From assembly GCF_016827675.1 (NCBI RefSeq), contig NZ_JAERJA010000012.1:62001-126000 (forward strand): a stretch of 64,000 nt of DNA, given 5' to 3'. A program made the translations under genes and the position numbers. Under the pieces are notes generated by a model, which worked only from the letters and a program-made list of their open reading frames with translations, was not told the DNA's origin and ran no database searches. Each line of letters starts with the position of its first letter. Position 1 is the first letter of the stretch. Shown piece by piece: positions 1 through 8,740 of the stretch. Source of the DNA: Nocardioides limicola (GTDB lineage Bacteria > Actinomycetota > Actinomycetes > Propionibacteriales > Nocardioidaceae).

Positions 1-1
1 C

Positions 2-514
2 CTCGGCAGTTGGCTCGCGGTGCTGCCCCGTCAGGCCCGGCTCAGCTGGTACCTGGCCTTCAATCAGCTGCCCCGACTGCCCGAGCGGGCGTTCGTCAGG
101 CTGGTCACGCACCTGTGGGACCGGTGGTCGCCGGGGTACGACGCCACCGAGGATCTGGCACACCTCGCTGCGGCGTTGCCCAACCGACGATGCCGAGCTG
201 CCGCTCTGGGCTACTACCGGGCTCAGTTGCGGCCGTGGCGAACGCCCGCCCGCTATGCGTCGTACGCCTCGACCTGGACGGGAGCCCCGCGGGTGCCGTT
301 GCTCTACCTGCAGGGCGCCGATGACGGTTGCCTGGACCCTCGCTGGACGACGCGGGTCCTCACCCACCTGCCCGAAGGAAGTGCGGTGGCGACCGTCCCG
401 AACGCCGGCCACTTCCTGCAACTGGAGCAACCTGAGGCGGTGGCCCGGCACGTGCTGGCCTTCTCCCAGGTGCAGCGGAATGTCAGTCCGGGGCTGGGCC
501 GACCGGTCGAGTAG
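2..514 (+). CDS. Alpha/beta hydrolase, C-terminal part (5' end outside window)
   Basis: The frame is already open at the left edge, so the start and the nucleophile elbow lie outside the window. About 170 residues remain. They show the cap region followed by the last core strands: LLYLQGADDGCLDP carries the usual acid position (the GADD aspartates) and PNAGHFLQLEQP the catalytic histidine, the layout of haloalkane dehalogenase/epoxide hydrolase-like enzymes. The substrate cannot be predicted. The 3' end overlaps the convergent alkyltransferase-like gene by about 30 bases. Confidence 0.8.
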   Translation, partial: LGSWLAVLPRQARLSWYLAFNQLPRLPERAFVRLVTHLWDRWSPGYDATEDLAHLAAALPNRRCRAAALGYYRAQLRPWRTPARYASYASTWTGAPRVPLLYLQGADDGCLDPRWTTRVLTHLPEGSAVATVPNAGHFLQLEQPEAVARHVLAFSQVQRNVSPGLGRPVE

Positions 515-812
515 TCGCCGGCTCCCACAGGGCCGCGTCGACATCGACGACGCCGCGAACCAACGGGACACCCTCCACGTGCCAGTGCTCCTGCGCATCG
601 ATCATCAGATGCGGCGGCAGGGTGCCGTTGGCACGCACCACCCGCCACCAGGGCACCCCGTGACCGGCCCGGGCCATCACCCCACCGACCCCACGCGGTC
701 CGCCACGTCCCAGGTGCGCCGCGATCACGCCGTACGTCATCACCCGCCCGGGCGGGATCTGCTCCACCAGGCTCAGCACGGCCTCGGTGAACTCGTCCAG
801 GGAGTCACTCAT
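483..812 (-). CDS. Alkyltransferase-like DNA-binding protein (ATL/MGMT family)
   Basis: 109 residues matching the C-terminal DNA-binding domain of O6-alkylguanine methyltransferases: PGRVMTYGVIAAHLG recognition helix region, then GVPWWRVVRANG. In true methyltransferases this motif is PCHRV with an active-site cysteine; here the cysteine position is tryptophan, the hallmark of ATL proteins, which bind O6-alkylguanine and pass the lesion to nucleotide excision repair. The start overlaps the stop of the TetR gene by 8 bases, so the two are almost certainly one transcript with ATL second. Family assignment is firm; the repair role is inferred from characterised ATLs. Confidence 0.88.
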   Translation of the reverse strand: MSDSLDEFTEAVLSLVEQIPPGRVMTYGVIAAHLGRGGPRGVGGVMARAGHGVPWWRVVRANGTLPPHLMIDAQEHWHVEGVPLVRGVVDVDAALWEPATTRPVGPAPD

Positions 813-1380
813 CGGGGGCCGCCAGCCGCAACGCCGCGTGGGCCATCGTGATCAACAGTGCTCGCATCGCGGGGCGCGAGATCCTGGCGCTGTGCGGGGT
901 GGAGTTGAGCAGTCCGAAGACCGCCTGGATCGCCGCCCTGCCCTCGGCGGTGGGCAGTGTGTCGCCGTGCTTGGCGCGCACCTCCCGCAACGTGTCAGTC
1001 CACAGGTCGATGTAGGCGAGTTGCTGGCGGCGCACCTCGTCGCGCGCCTCGGCGGCCAGGTTGCCCCATTCCCGCTCCTGTACGACGATCAGCGCGGGTT
1101 GGCTCACCGCGAAGTCGGCGTGCCACTCGATCAGGCTGGCCAGGGCGGCCTCCGGGTCTGCCGCGGCCGCCACCCGGGAGCGTCCTTCGCGCAGCAGTTC
1201 GGCGGAGACTTGGGTCAGGCAGGCGGCCAGCAGCGCCCCTTTGCCCTCGAAGTGCTTGTAGAGGGCGGGGCCGGAGATCCCGAGCGCGCCGCCGATGTCG
1301 TTCACCGAGACGCCATGGAAGCCACGCTCGGCGAAGAGTCCGGCGGCGGTGTCCAGGATCTGTTGACGACGCAGGCTCAT
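805..1380 (-). CDS. TetR family transcriptional regulator
   Basis: About 191 residues from the ATG at 1380 (MSLRRQQILDTAAGLFAERG). The N-terminal helix-turn-helix (VSVNDIGGALGISGPALYKHFEGK) is a clear TetR_N domain; the C-terminal ligand domain resembles the acyl-CoA/lipid-type regulators of Actinobacteria. An in-frame start 57 bases upstream is possible but adds a non-homologous arginine/proline-rich segment, so the internal ATG is preferred. It is translationally coupled (8-base overlap) to the ATL gene downstream. The ligand is unknown. Confidence 0.87.
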   Translation of the reverse strand: MSLRRQQILDTAAGLFAERGFHGVSVNDIGGALGISGPALYKHFEGKGALLAACLTQVSAELLREGRSRVAAAADPEAALASLIEWHADFAVSQPALIVVQEREWGNLAAEARDEVRRQQLAYIDLWTDTLREVRAKHGDTLPTAEGRAAIQAVFGLLNSTPHSARISRPAMRALLITMAHAALRLAAPDE

Positions 1381-1404
1381 GGGCGGATTGTTGCCCACCT
1401 CAGG

Positions 1405-1513
1405 TCGGAGTGAACACCTCGGGTGCCGAGATTCCACACCTCGCGCGGCCGGATGTCACACCTCGTCCGCCGAGATGTCACACCTCGTCCGCCGAGATGT
1501 CACACCTCGTCAG
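1405..1513. repeat. 22-bp tandem repeat, about five units
   Basis: Units start at 1405 (degenerate), 1427, 1449, 1471 and 1493 (truncated). The core of each unit is CGAGATGTCACACCTCG, itself a near-palindrome (CGAG-TGT centred on C, then ACA-CTCG). The array lies between two minus-strand TetR genes, and the last unit carries the stop codon of the second TetR gene. A related array in the opposite orientation lies at 52759-52846. Confidence 0.85.
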
Positions 1514-2157
1514 GGGAGGGGGAAGGAGATGGGGGGGAGTTGGCCGGCGGCGACGTAGGACATCGCGGCGGCGCTGAGGGTCATGAACCGCAGTCCGTTC
1601 AGGGCCGCGGTGGGGTCCTCGCCCAGAGCCAGCGCCTCGTACAGGGCGCCGTGGAAGCCGGCGGTGATCGAGCCGGGCAGGTCCACGCCCTCGGGCGGGG
1701 GAGTCGGCAGGTCGGCGGAGACCCGGGCGAACTCCTCGGCGGTCACGTCCCGCAGCCGGCGCAGCATCTGCGCCAGCCGTTCGCCGAGTTCGGCGTCGAC
1801 CGCGGCCAGGGTCGTGAGGTCGTAGAAGATGCGGAACAGTTCCGGCTGCTTGGACCAGATCCGGATCGACTCGGCGAAGTAGGCGTCGATGCGGCCGAGG
1901 GGGGAGTCGTCGGTGATCGGTGCGTTCCGCCACCGGCCGACGATCTCCACCTCCAGTGCCTCGACGACCGCCAGCAGCAACTCCTGCTTGGTCGGGAAGT
2001 AGTAGGTCAGCAGCCCCGGCGCGATGCCGGCCGCCTCGGCGATCTGCTTCATCGAGGTGTTCGCGTAGCCGCGCTCGCCGAGCACCTCCTGAGCCGCCGC
2101 CATGATCTGCGGACGGCGATCGGCCTTGGGGGGTCGACCCCGTCGCGTGTCGCTCAT
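1510..2157 (-). CDS. TetR family regulator of the MMPL exporter
   Basis: 215 residues starting at the ATG at 2157. The N-terminus reads MSDTRRGRPPKADRR, then the TetR_N helix-turn-helix (TSMKQIAEAAGIAPGLLTYYF). Its start codon overlaps the stop of the MMPL gene (ATGA at 2154-2157), so it is the second gene of the exporter operon. A perfect 12-bp palindrome, TTGGTCGACCAA, sits at the operon promoter (5220-5231) and is a natural candidate for its operator, giving autoregulation. The operator link is inference. The 3' end runs into the 22-bp repeat array. Confidence 0.88.
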   Translation of the reverse strand: MSDTRRGRPPKADRRPQIMAAAQEVLGERGYANTSMKQIAEAAGIAPGLLTYYFPTKQELLLAVVEALEVEIVGRWRNAPITDDSPLGRIDAYFAESIRIWSKQPELFRIFYDLTTLAAVDAELGERLAQMLRRLRDVTAEEFARVSADLPTPPPEGVDLPGSITAGFHGALYEALALGEDPTAALNGLRFMTLSAAAMSYVAAGQLPPISFPLP

Positions 2158-5100
2158 CTCGCCAGCGCCTCCGTCCGGTTCGCGGTGAACGCGGACCGGG
2201 AGGGCCACCAGTTCCACCGCCCGAGCAGGGCGGCGATCGACGGCACCACCAGCGTCCGCACCACCAGGGTGTCCAGCAGCAGTCCGGCGCCGATGGTGAA
2301 GCCGATCTGCGCCAGGGTGGTGACCGACCCGGTCATCATCGCCAGGAAGCTGACCGCGAAGATCACCCCTGCCGAGGTGATCATGCCACCGGTGGCGGTC
2401 ACTGCCCGGGCGACACCCAGACGAGCGCCCGCCGGGAACTCCTCCCGGATCCGTGACACCAGGAGCATGTTGTAGTCCGCTCCGACCGCGATCAGGATCA
2501 CGAACGCGATCGCCGGCACGCTCCACTCCAGCGGGTGGCCGAGCAGGTGCTGCCAGACCAGCACGCTGAGCCCCATGGCAGCGGCGTAGGAGATCACCAC
2601 CGACGCCAGCAGGTACGCCGGCGCAACGACGCTGCGGAGCAACATCATCAGGATCAGCCAGACCGCGGTGAGGGCGACGCCGGCCACCAGCCAGAAGTCG
2701 CGTGCGGCGAGCCGGTCCAGGTCGGCGTTGGCCGAGGCGGTGCCGGTCATCGCCACGGGGGCGCCCTCCAGCCTTGTGCCCCGGAGCGCGGTCTCGGCGG
2801 TGTCCCGGATCTGTCCGGACCGGGCCATCGCCTCGGGACCGAACGGGTCGGTGTCGCTGAGCACGATCAACCGGGCGGTCCGGCCGTCGTCGGAGAGGTA
2901 GAACCCCAGGGCCAGGGCCATCCGCGGGTCGTCGAGCGCGGCGGCGGGCAGGTGGAAGCCGCCGATCGCAGGATCCCGGGCGGTGCGCGAGGTGTCGAGC
3001 AGGAAGTCGGCGGCCTGCCGGAGGCCGTCGGTGATCTCCTGGGTGGCGACCACCAGGTCACCCGTGCCGTCGCTGACCGCGGCCGCGCCGTCGGCCAGCT
3101 CGTCCGCGCCGTCGGCCACCGCTGCGGCGCCGTCGGCCAACTCGTCGAGGCGGCCGCCGAACTCCTGGTGCGCCGCGGCGAGTGCGGCGACGCCGGCGCG
3201 GGCGTCACGCAGTCCGTCGGCCAGGTCGGACAATCCCTCGGCCAGGGCGGTGTTCCCGTCGGCGATCTGCCTGGCCGCGGTTGCGGCCCGCAGCAGTCCG
3301 GGGAGCAACTGGTCACGCTGGGCGACGTGGATCTCGGCGATGCCGTCACGGGCGGCCACACAGACCGGATCCAGGCCGCAGCCGAGGCTGCGTGACAGTG
3401 CCTGGTGGGCGGTGCCCAGACCGTCGACGGCGACCTTGGTCTGATCGTGCGCCAGCGTGAGGGCATCGGCCAACTGTGCTGCCCCGTCGGCCAGTTCCGC
3501 CGAGCCGCTGCCGGCCGTCTCTGCCCCGGCGATGGCGTCGCCCAGCCCCGATCGGCCCTCCTCGATGCCGGCCAGGAATCGGTCGATGGCGTCGGCGGCC
3601 TGCCGGGTCCCTTCGGCCACCAGCGTGGCTCCGCCGGCCAGGTCGCCGGCGCCGACGGCCACCGTCGCGGCCCCGTCGGTCAACCGTTCGGTGTCGCCGG
3701 CCTCGAGTTCGGCGGCGGCGCTGCCGAGCTGTCGGCCGACCTCCCCGGTCTGGTGGCCGAGCGACGCCTCGTCCAGCGGGCTGCCGGTGGGTCGGGTGAC
3801 CCCACGGACCGAGTGCACCCCCTCGATCCGGGCCACCGAGGCGGCCGCCTGTTCCAGGGCGGCCAGGTCCCGTGGGTTGCGCAGATCGCGGTCGGCCTTG
3901 ATCAGCACGAAGTCCTGCAGGATCTCGCTGGCCGGGAAGTGTTGTGCCAGTGCCCGGTAGCCGACGTTGCTGTCGGTATCGGCCGGCTGGACGGCCCGCT
4001 CGTCGAAGCTGACCTTCATGGTCGGATAGAAGGCGGCCAGCGAGCCGAGCAACAGCAGTCCGAGCGTGAGTACGGCGACCGGGCGGGTGGCGACCAGGTT
4101 CCCCGCGCCGTGCCAGATGCGGCCGGAGAACGACCGGGCCGGGGCCTCGGCCCAGCCACGGGCACCGGCCAGCGCCAGCAGGGCCGGAGTGACGGTGAGC
4201 GCGGTCAACAGGGTCACCGCGACGCTGATCGCGATCGCTGGCCCGGAGGTGCGGAAGATGCCCAGGTCGGCCAGGGTCATCGCCAGGCTGGCCGCGATCG
4301 TGGTGCCTCCGGACGCCGCGATCACCGCTCCCACCCTCCGGGTGGCCACCCGGACAGCCTCGAACGGATCGCGGCCGGCGCTGCGCTCCTCGTGGTAGCG
4401 ACCGATCAGGAAGATCGAGAAGTCGGTGCCCGCACCGAGCACCACGCCGGTGAGGAAGACCGAGGTGAAGGTGGACACGTCGAAGACGTGCAGCCCGAAG
4501 AACGCGGTCACCTGCCGGGAGACGGCCAGCGCGATGCCGATGGTGATCAGGGCGATCGCCGCGGTCACCATCGACCGGTACATCAGCAACAGGATCAACG
4601 CGATGCCGACCAGGGTGACGATGGTGATCCGGTCCACCGAACTGACCGCCTCGGTCTGCAGGTCGGCGATGGTGGCCGGGGTGCCGGTGACGTAGGTGCT
4701 CAGACCGGCCGGCCGGTTCGGGCCGGCCGCGAGCTCGCGGATCTGGGCGACCTGGTCGGTGGCCTCGGGGGAGCCGATGCCGCCGGCGAGTCCGACCGGC
4801 AGGTACATCGCCCGGCCGTCCTCGCTGGTCATCGTGTCGGCCAGCTCCGGTCGCGAGGTGACGTCCTGGACACCGGTGACTCCGTCGCCGCGCCGCTCCA
4901 GTCGTCGTACGACGCGACGGTAGTAGTCCCGATCCGCCTCGCCCAGCCCGTCGGGGCTGACGAAGACGACGAAGGTGACGCTCTGCGCCCCGGTGCCGCC
5001 GAAGGCGGTGTCCATCTCCTTGAAGGTCTGCACCGAGACGGCGTCGTCGGGGATCACTGGCTGGGACGCGCGGGCGATCACCGCCTCGAGGGAGGGGACG

Positions 5101-5204
5101 GTGGCGACCAGTGCGCCCGCCACCACGATCCAGGCCACCAGGGTGAGGACCCGCCCTCGGACGACGGCTCGGCCCCAGGCGCTGAAGAAGTTGCCACTGT
5201 CCAC
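2154..5204 (-). CDS. MMPL/RND family membrane transporter
   Basis: 1016 residues from the GTG at 5204. The order is one N-terminal membrane helix, a soluble extracytoplasmic domain, a block of helices (roughly 180-345), another helix near 375, a second large extracytoplasmic domain to about 825, and a final helix block to the C-terminus. This is the duplicated MMPL plan; GADYNMLLVSRIREE in the last block and GAGTDFSIFLIGRYHEE in the first are the conserved loop motifs. The second extracytoplasmic domain is unusually long and carries heptad-like DGAAAVADGADELADG repeats, probably a coiled coil. MMPLs export lipids or hydrophobic compounds; the cargo is unknown. A TTG start 27 bases upstream is possible, but the GTG fits a leaderless -10 box. 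Confidence 0.92.
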   Translation of the reverse strand: MDSGNFFSAWGRAVVRGRVLTLVAWIVVAGALVATVPSLEAVIARASQPVIPDDAVSVQTFKEMDTAFGGTGAQSVTFVVFVSPDGLGEADRDYYRRVVRRLERRGDGVTGVQDVTSRPELADTMTSEDGRAMYLPVGLAGGIGSPEATDQVAQIRELAAGPNRPAGLSTYVTGTPATIADLQTEAVSSVDRITIVTLVGIALILLLMYRSMVTAAIALITIGIALAVSRQVTAFFGLHVFDVSTFTSVFLTGVVLGAGTDFSIFLIGRYHEERSAGRDPFEAVRVATRRVGAVIAASGGTTIAASLAMTLADLGIFRTSGPAIAISVAVTLLTALTVTPALLALAGARGWAEAPARSFSGRIWHGAGNLVATRPVAVLTLGLLLLGSLAAFYPTMKVSFDERAVQPADTDSNVGYRALAQHFPASEILQDFVLIKADRDLRNPRDLAALEQAAASVARIEGVHSVRGVTRPTGSPLDEASLGHQTGEVGRQLGSAAAELEAGDTERLTDGAATVAVGAGDLAGGATLVAEGTRQAADAIDRFLAGIEEGRSGLGDAIAGAETAGSGSAELADGAAQLADALTLAHDQTKVAVDGLGTAHQALSRSLGCGLDPVCVAARDGIAEIHVAQRDQLLPGLLRAATAARQIADGNTALAEGLSDLADGLRDARAGVAALAAAHQEFGGRLDELADGAAAVADGADELADGAAAVSDGTGDLVVATQEITDGLRQAADFLLDTSRTARDPAIGGFHLPAAALDDPRMALALGFYLSDDGRTARLIVLSDTDPFGPEAMARSGQIRDTAETALRGTRLEGAPVAMTGTASANADLDRLAARDFWLVAGVALTAVWLILMMLLRSVVAPAYLLASVVISYAAAMGLSVLVWQHLLGHPLEWSVPAIAFVILIAVGADYNMLLVSRIREEFPAGARLGVARAVTATGGMITSAGVIFAVSFLAMMTGSVTTLAQIGFTIGAGLLLDTLVVRTLVVPSIAALLGRWNWWPSRSAFTANRTEALAR

Positions 5205-5217
5205 GGCGGAGATTCTA
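5205..5217 (-). promoter_or_regulatory. Putative leaderless promoter of the MMPL operon
   Basis: On the minus strand TAGAAT (5217-5212) is followed by seven bases and then the GTG at 5204, the spacing expected when transcription begins at the start codon. No convincing -35 is visible. Confidence 0.5.
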
Positions 5218-5219
5218 GG

Positions 5220-5231
5220 TTGGTCGACCAA
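5220..5231. promoter_or_regulatory. Palindromic operator candidate for the TetR regulator
   Basis: TTGGTCGACCAA is a perfect 12-bp palindrome lying two bases upstream of the -10 of the MMPL-tetR operon, so a bound repressor would occlude RNA polymerase. It is a typical size and position for TetR operators; assignment to the operon's own TetR is inference. Confidence 0.55.
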
Positions 5232-5278
5232 TAAAGCGCATCGTGTGCTCGGTCACACGCCCGGGTCCGGGCACGACA

Positions 5279-5314
5279 ACGCCGGGCCGGCTGTGCAGAA
5301 CGCCGGCCCGGCGT
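5279..5314 (-). terminator. Hairpin between the MMPL promoter and the metallopeptidase gene end
   Basis: Perfect 13-bp arms, ACGCCGGGCCGGC (5279-5291) and its complement (5302-5314), enclose a 10-base loop. It lies just downstream of the stop of the minus-strand peptidase gene. There is no U-tract, as usual for actinobacterial hairpin terminators. Confidence 0.6.
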
Positions 5315-5332
5315 CGGAGTCGGGGGAGTGGG

Positions 5333-6880
5333 TCAGCGGCGCAGTTGCGCGTGCACCGCGAACGCCTTCCCGTTGTCCCGAGGCCTGCCCTGGCAGGCCC
5401 GGAGGGTGCCCCTGTCGCAGGTGAACCGCGAGGAGCCGTTGGCCACGGTGACGAACACTCGGGCGACCTTGCCGCGCCGCATCCCGATCGCGACTCGGCC
5501 GTTCCCGAACCTGTTCAGGTTGATCTGGCGGTGCCGGATGTTGCCGTTGCGCATCACGATCAGGGCGTGCGCCCCCGGGTTGGTGGCGCGGGCGGGGCCG
5601 CTCACGTTCACCACCAGGCGCCACTTCCTGCTGTTGATGCCCTTGCGGCGGATGTTGAACACGGCCGTCTTGGAGGTGAGTTGGTTCACCTTGGTGGAGT
5701 AGCGGGCGTTCCGGCTCTTCTGGGTGCGGGCCGCCATCCTTCGGGTGGCCTGGACCGGGGCGGTGGGGAAGGTGCCGTGGTCGGCGTAGAACGACCGCGG
5801 CCGCCGGTTCACCGAGCCGAAGTGAGCGTAGTTGCGGGCCAGCCCGCCCCGCTTGCCCCGATTGAGCACCCGCTGCAGCGCCCGGATCGAATGACGTCCC
5901 TGGGCGGTCTGGTTCCAGACCTGGCGGACGACCCCGTTGCCGTGCTTCTGGGAGAGGAACTCGAAGAACGCCCAGTTCCCGTAGGACTGGGGACCGAAGC
6001 GGTCCAGCGGCTTCAGGGGCCGGGCTGCCTGGCCGAGCGGGAGGAACTGCCGGTTGTCCTTGACGTCGGGAGCGAAGCGCTCCTCGAACCAGGTGGCGGT
6101 CGCCTCCATCAGCCACTTGTCGGCACCGTAGTCGTAGGCGTACTGAACGGCGTGGAACAACTCGTGGGCCAAGGTGACCCGAACGTTGTTGAGCGGGGTC
6201 TGGAGGGTGAACTCGGCCATGTCGTTGTCGATAGCGCAGAAGGCGGGTGCAGTCCCGTGTCGGCGGGTCACCGTACCCTGCACGGGTGTGCAGTACCCGT
6301 AATAGCCGTTGGCGCCGAGGTTGACCAGGGCAATGTTGAGGCGCCCGCCCGCGATAGGCCAGTTTGTAACGAAGGGGTCCGAGTGGACGCGGTCGCTCGA
6401 CACGACGCGAGGCGCCCGGTAGTTCATGGCGTCTGCCCGATTCAAGACCTTGTTAGCCTCGAGGAGCGCCTGTTCTGCGTAGGCCAACGTTGAATGATGG
6501 GGGTGATCCTGATCGTCGAACCGCCACACGCACACGGCACCTGAACAGAGGCCTTCAAGCGTGGTCTTCTGGCGACCGTTGACAGTGGCACTTCCGCCTC
6601 CGCCGTCGACTCGTGGCGTGAGGCGCTCGGCTTCCAGTTGCTGCTCGGGAGTGAGATCAGCGGAGGCCATCTCCAGATCCAGCAGCAGCGTCGACAGCCC
6701 CTTGGGGTCCGCCTTGCCCTTGCCGGCCAGCGCCTCCTTGACCGCCGTCAGCGCGGCGGTCGCCTGCGCTGAGGCCTGGTCCGGTAATGGCCCCGGACCC
6801 TTCGGATCGGCGGTAGCGGCGCCTGCGGGGAGCAGGGTGGCGACCAGGAGCAACATCACCGTGACGGCGGTGCGACGCAT
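5333..6880 (-). CDS. Secreted gluzincin-like metallopeptidase
   Basis: 515 residues. A classical signal peptide (MRRTAVTVMLLLVATLLPAGAATA) is followed by a helical region and then VTLAHELFHAVQYAYD, a HExxH zinc motif, with WLMEATATWFEE downstream giving the third ligand (ExxxxW/E type). This resembles the MXAN_6640-type secreted peptidases. The C-terminal ~150 residues are very basic and rich in R, N and beta-strand-like segments, perhaps a wall- or polymer-binding domain. Paired cysteines (SGAVCVW, GYCTPV, FCAID, FTCDRG, LRACQG) fit an extracytoplasmic location. The gene stands alone, with a hairpin after it. The substrate is unknown. Confidence 0.82.
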   Translation of the reverse strand: MRRTAVTVMLLLVATLLPAGAATADPKGPGPLPDQASAQATAALTAVKEALAGKGKADPKGLSTLLLDLEMASADLTPEQQLEAERLTPRVDGGGGSATVNGRQKTTLEGLCSGAVCVWRFDDQDHPHHSTLAYAEQALLEANKVLNRADAMNYRAPRVVSSDRVHSDPFVTNWPIAGGRLNIALVNLGANGYYGYCTPVQGTVTRRHGTAPAFCAIDNDMAEFTLQTPLNNVRVTLAHELFHAVQYAYDYGADKWLMEATATWFEERFAPDVKDNRQFLPLGQAARPLKPLDRFGPQSYGNWAFFEFLSQKHGNGVVRQVWNQTAQGRHSIRALQRVLNRGKRGGLARNYAHFGSVNRRPRSFYADHGTFPTAPVQATRRMAARTQKSRNARYSTKVNQLTSKTAVFNIRRKGINSRKWRLVVNVSGPARATNPGAHALIVMRNGNIRHRQINLNRFGNGRVAIGMRRGKVARVFVTVANGSSRFTCDRGTLRACQGRPRDNGKAFAVHAQLRR

Positions 6881-6989
6881 CAGGAAGACTCCACAGAGTT
6901 GTGCCCGACCGCCGAGCCCCCGATTGGTCGGGCCGGTGCAGGAGAGGCTCGGACTGCGAGCCTAACCCGACAGGCACACCGGGGGCGAG

Positions 6990-7388
6990 TCAGGACCCGG
7001 AGATCTTCTCGATCAGTGCCGTGGTGGAGATCGCCGGGGTGCGGGGCAGATAGACCACCTCGCAGATGTCACTGAACTCGTCGAAGCGTCCGGCCCAGTC
7101 GTCGCCCATCACCAGTACGTCGGCCCCGTGCTCGATCAGGTAGTCCCGCTTGGCCTCCAGCGACTCCTCGACGAAGACCGCGTCCACGGGCTTGAGGGCG
7201 GCCACGATCGCCAGCCGCTCGGCCTGGCTGAACACCGGCGCCCGGCCCTTCTTGGAGATGTTGAGCGCGTCGGCGGAGACCCCGACCACCAGGCGGCCGC
7301 CGAGTTCGGCGGCCCGTTCGATGATCCGCAGGTGGCCGACGTGGAAGACGTCGAAGGTTCCGAAGGTGATCACCGTGCGTCCAGACAT
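6990..7388 (-). CDS. Glycerol-3-phosphate cytidylyltransferase-like protein (TagD family)
   Basis: 132 residues from the ATG at 7388, the normal length for TagD. Motifs are complete: TFGTFDVFHVGHLRIIERA with the HxGH nucleotide-binding signature, and the C-terminal RTPAISTTALIEKI corresponding to RTxGISTT. The family couples CTP to glycerol-3-phosphate or related phosphorylated substrates for teichoic acid or other glycan synthesis. No other wall-glycan gene adjoins it, so the substrate is open. An ATG nine bases upstream is also possible; GAGGAT lies seven bases before that one. Divergent from the DUF445 gene. Confidence 0.88.
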   Translation of the reverse strand: MSGRTVITFGTFDVFHVGHLRIIERAAELGGRLVVGVSADALNISKKGRAPVFSQAERLAIVAALKPVDAVFVEESLEAKRDYLIEHGADVLVMGDDWAGRFDEFSDICEVVYLPRTPAISTTALIEKISGS

Positions 7389-7435
7389 GGCGCGCATCCT
7401 CCCACGAGCCGCCCGGATCGCCCACTCCGATGGGG

Positions 7436-7441
7436 CACAAT
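7436..7441 (+). promoter_or_regulatory. Putative -10 of the DUF445 gene
   Basis: CACAAT followed by seven bases and the GTG at 7449, consistent with a leaderless transcript. Confidence 0.4.
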
Positions 7442-7448
7442 CGCACCC

Positions 7449-8726
7449 GTGGCCACCACAGTTGCCCCCAGCCGACGCCCCCCACCACCCACCGACGCCG
7501 AGCGGCGCGCCGGCCTGCGACGGATGCGCACCTTCGCCGTCGCCCTGCTGCTGCTCGCCGCCGTCGTCTACGTGCTCACCAAGCCGTACGACGACGGCTG
7601 GGTGGGCTTCGTCAACTCCGGAGCCGAGGCGGCGATGATCGGCGCGATCGCGGACTGGTTCGCGGTGACCGCGCTGTTCAAACACCCGCTCGGCCTGCCG
7701 ATCCCGCACACCGCCCTGGTGCCGCGCCGGAAGGCGGAGCTGGGGGAGGGCCTGCAGTCATTCGTCGGTGAGCACTTCCTCTCCGAGGAGGTGGTCCGGG
7801 ACCGGGTCAGCAATGCCGGCATCTCCCGGCGGATCGCCGACTGGCTGGCCGACCCCCGCCATGTCGACCGAGTGGTCGCCGAGGCCGCCGAGATCGTGTC
7901 CACGGGCCTCGGCAAGGTCACCGACGAGCACGTCTCCGACCTGGTGTCGGAGGCGTTGTTGCCCCGGTTCCGGGAGGAGCCGCTGGCCCCGGTGCTGGGC
8001 AGCCTGGTCACCGAGATGGTCCGCGACGACCTGCACCGGCCGATCGTCGACCTCGGACTGGAGGAGCTGCACCGGTGGTTGCTGCACAACCCGGTGCGCT
8101 TCGGCGAGGTGCTCAGCGAGCGGGCGCCGCGATGGGCGCCGCCGTGGCTGAACGAGGCGGTCACCACCAAGATCCACACCGAGGCCCTCCGGTGGCTCGC
8201 CGACATCCGCGACGACCCGCAGCACCATGCCCGCACCGCGTTCGACTCGCTGCTCGCCCAACTCGGCCACGACCTGCTCTTCGACGACGCCACCCGGGCC
8301 CGCGCCGAAGCGTTCAAGGAGCGGCTCCTGGACCACCCGCAGGTGGCGGCCAGTGCAGTCGCGTTGTGGCAGGCGCTGCGCCGGTCGCTGCTCGCCTCGC
8401 TGGCCGACCCCGAGGGCGCAGTCCGGGCCCGCGTCCGGACCGAGCTGACCGCCTTCGCGGAGCGACTCGACGTGGACCCGGAGCTTCGGGACACGCTCGA
8501 CAGTGCCGCCAGTGACCTGGCCTGGTTCGTGGTCGAGCGCTACGGCACCGAGTTCGCCTCCGTCATCGGAGCCACCATCGAGCGCTGGGACGGCCGGGAG
8601 GCCGCCGAGCGGATCGAACTGCACGTCGGACGCGACCTGCAGTTCATCCGGATCAACGGCACCCTGGTCGGCGGCCTGGTCGGCGTGATCATCCACGGCC
8701 TGAGCCTGCTCTTCCTGGGCCACTGA
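7449..8726 (+). CDS. DUF445 family membrane protein
   Basis: 425 residues from the GTG at 7449. A membrane helix (TFAVALLLLAAVVYVL) and GAEAAMIGAIADWFAVTALF, the characteristic DUF445 N-terminal signature, are followed by a long amphipathic helical domain and a C-terminal hydrophobic segment (NGTLVGGLVGVIIHGLSLLF). The family is widespread in Actinobacteria and has no established biochemical role. The S4-domain gene follows after 14 bases and may be cotranscribed. Confidence 0.85.
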   Translation: MATTVAPSRRPPPPTDAERRAGLRRMRTFAVALLLLAAVVYVLTKPYDDGWVGFVNSGAEAAMIGAIADWFAVTALFKHPLGLPIPHTALVPRRKAELGEGLQSFVGEHFLSEEVVRDRVSNAGISRRIADWLADPRHVDRVVAEAAEIVSTGLGKVTDEHVSDLVSEALLPRFREEPLAPVLGSLVTEMVRDDLHRPIVDLGLEELHRWLLHNPVRFGEVLSERAPRWAPPWLNEAVTTKIHTEALRWLADIRDDPQHHARTAFDSLLAQLGHDLLFDDATRARAEAFKERLLDHPQVAASAVALWQALRRSLLASLADPEGAVRARVRTELTAFAERLDVDPELRDTLDSAASDLAWFVVERYGTEFASVIGATIERWDGREAAERIELHVGRDLQFIRINGTLVGGLVGVIIHGLSLLFLGH

Positions 8727-8740
8727 GGGAGACTGGTGCC

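Noticed and set aside
483..812. Active O6-methylguanine-DNA methyltransferase
   Set aside because: The active-site cysteine is replaced by tryptophan (PWWRVV), so it is an ATL protein without transfer activity.
3405..5234. Long open frame antisense to the MMPL gene
   Set aside because: High GC leaves the opposite strand open; its predicted protein is H/R/G/D-rich with no domain, while the minus strand encodes an intact transporter.
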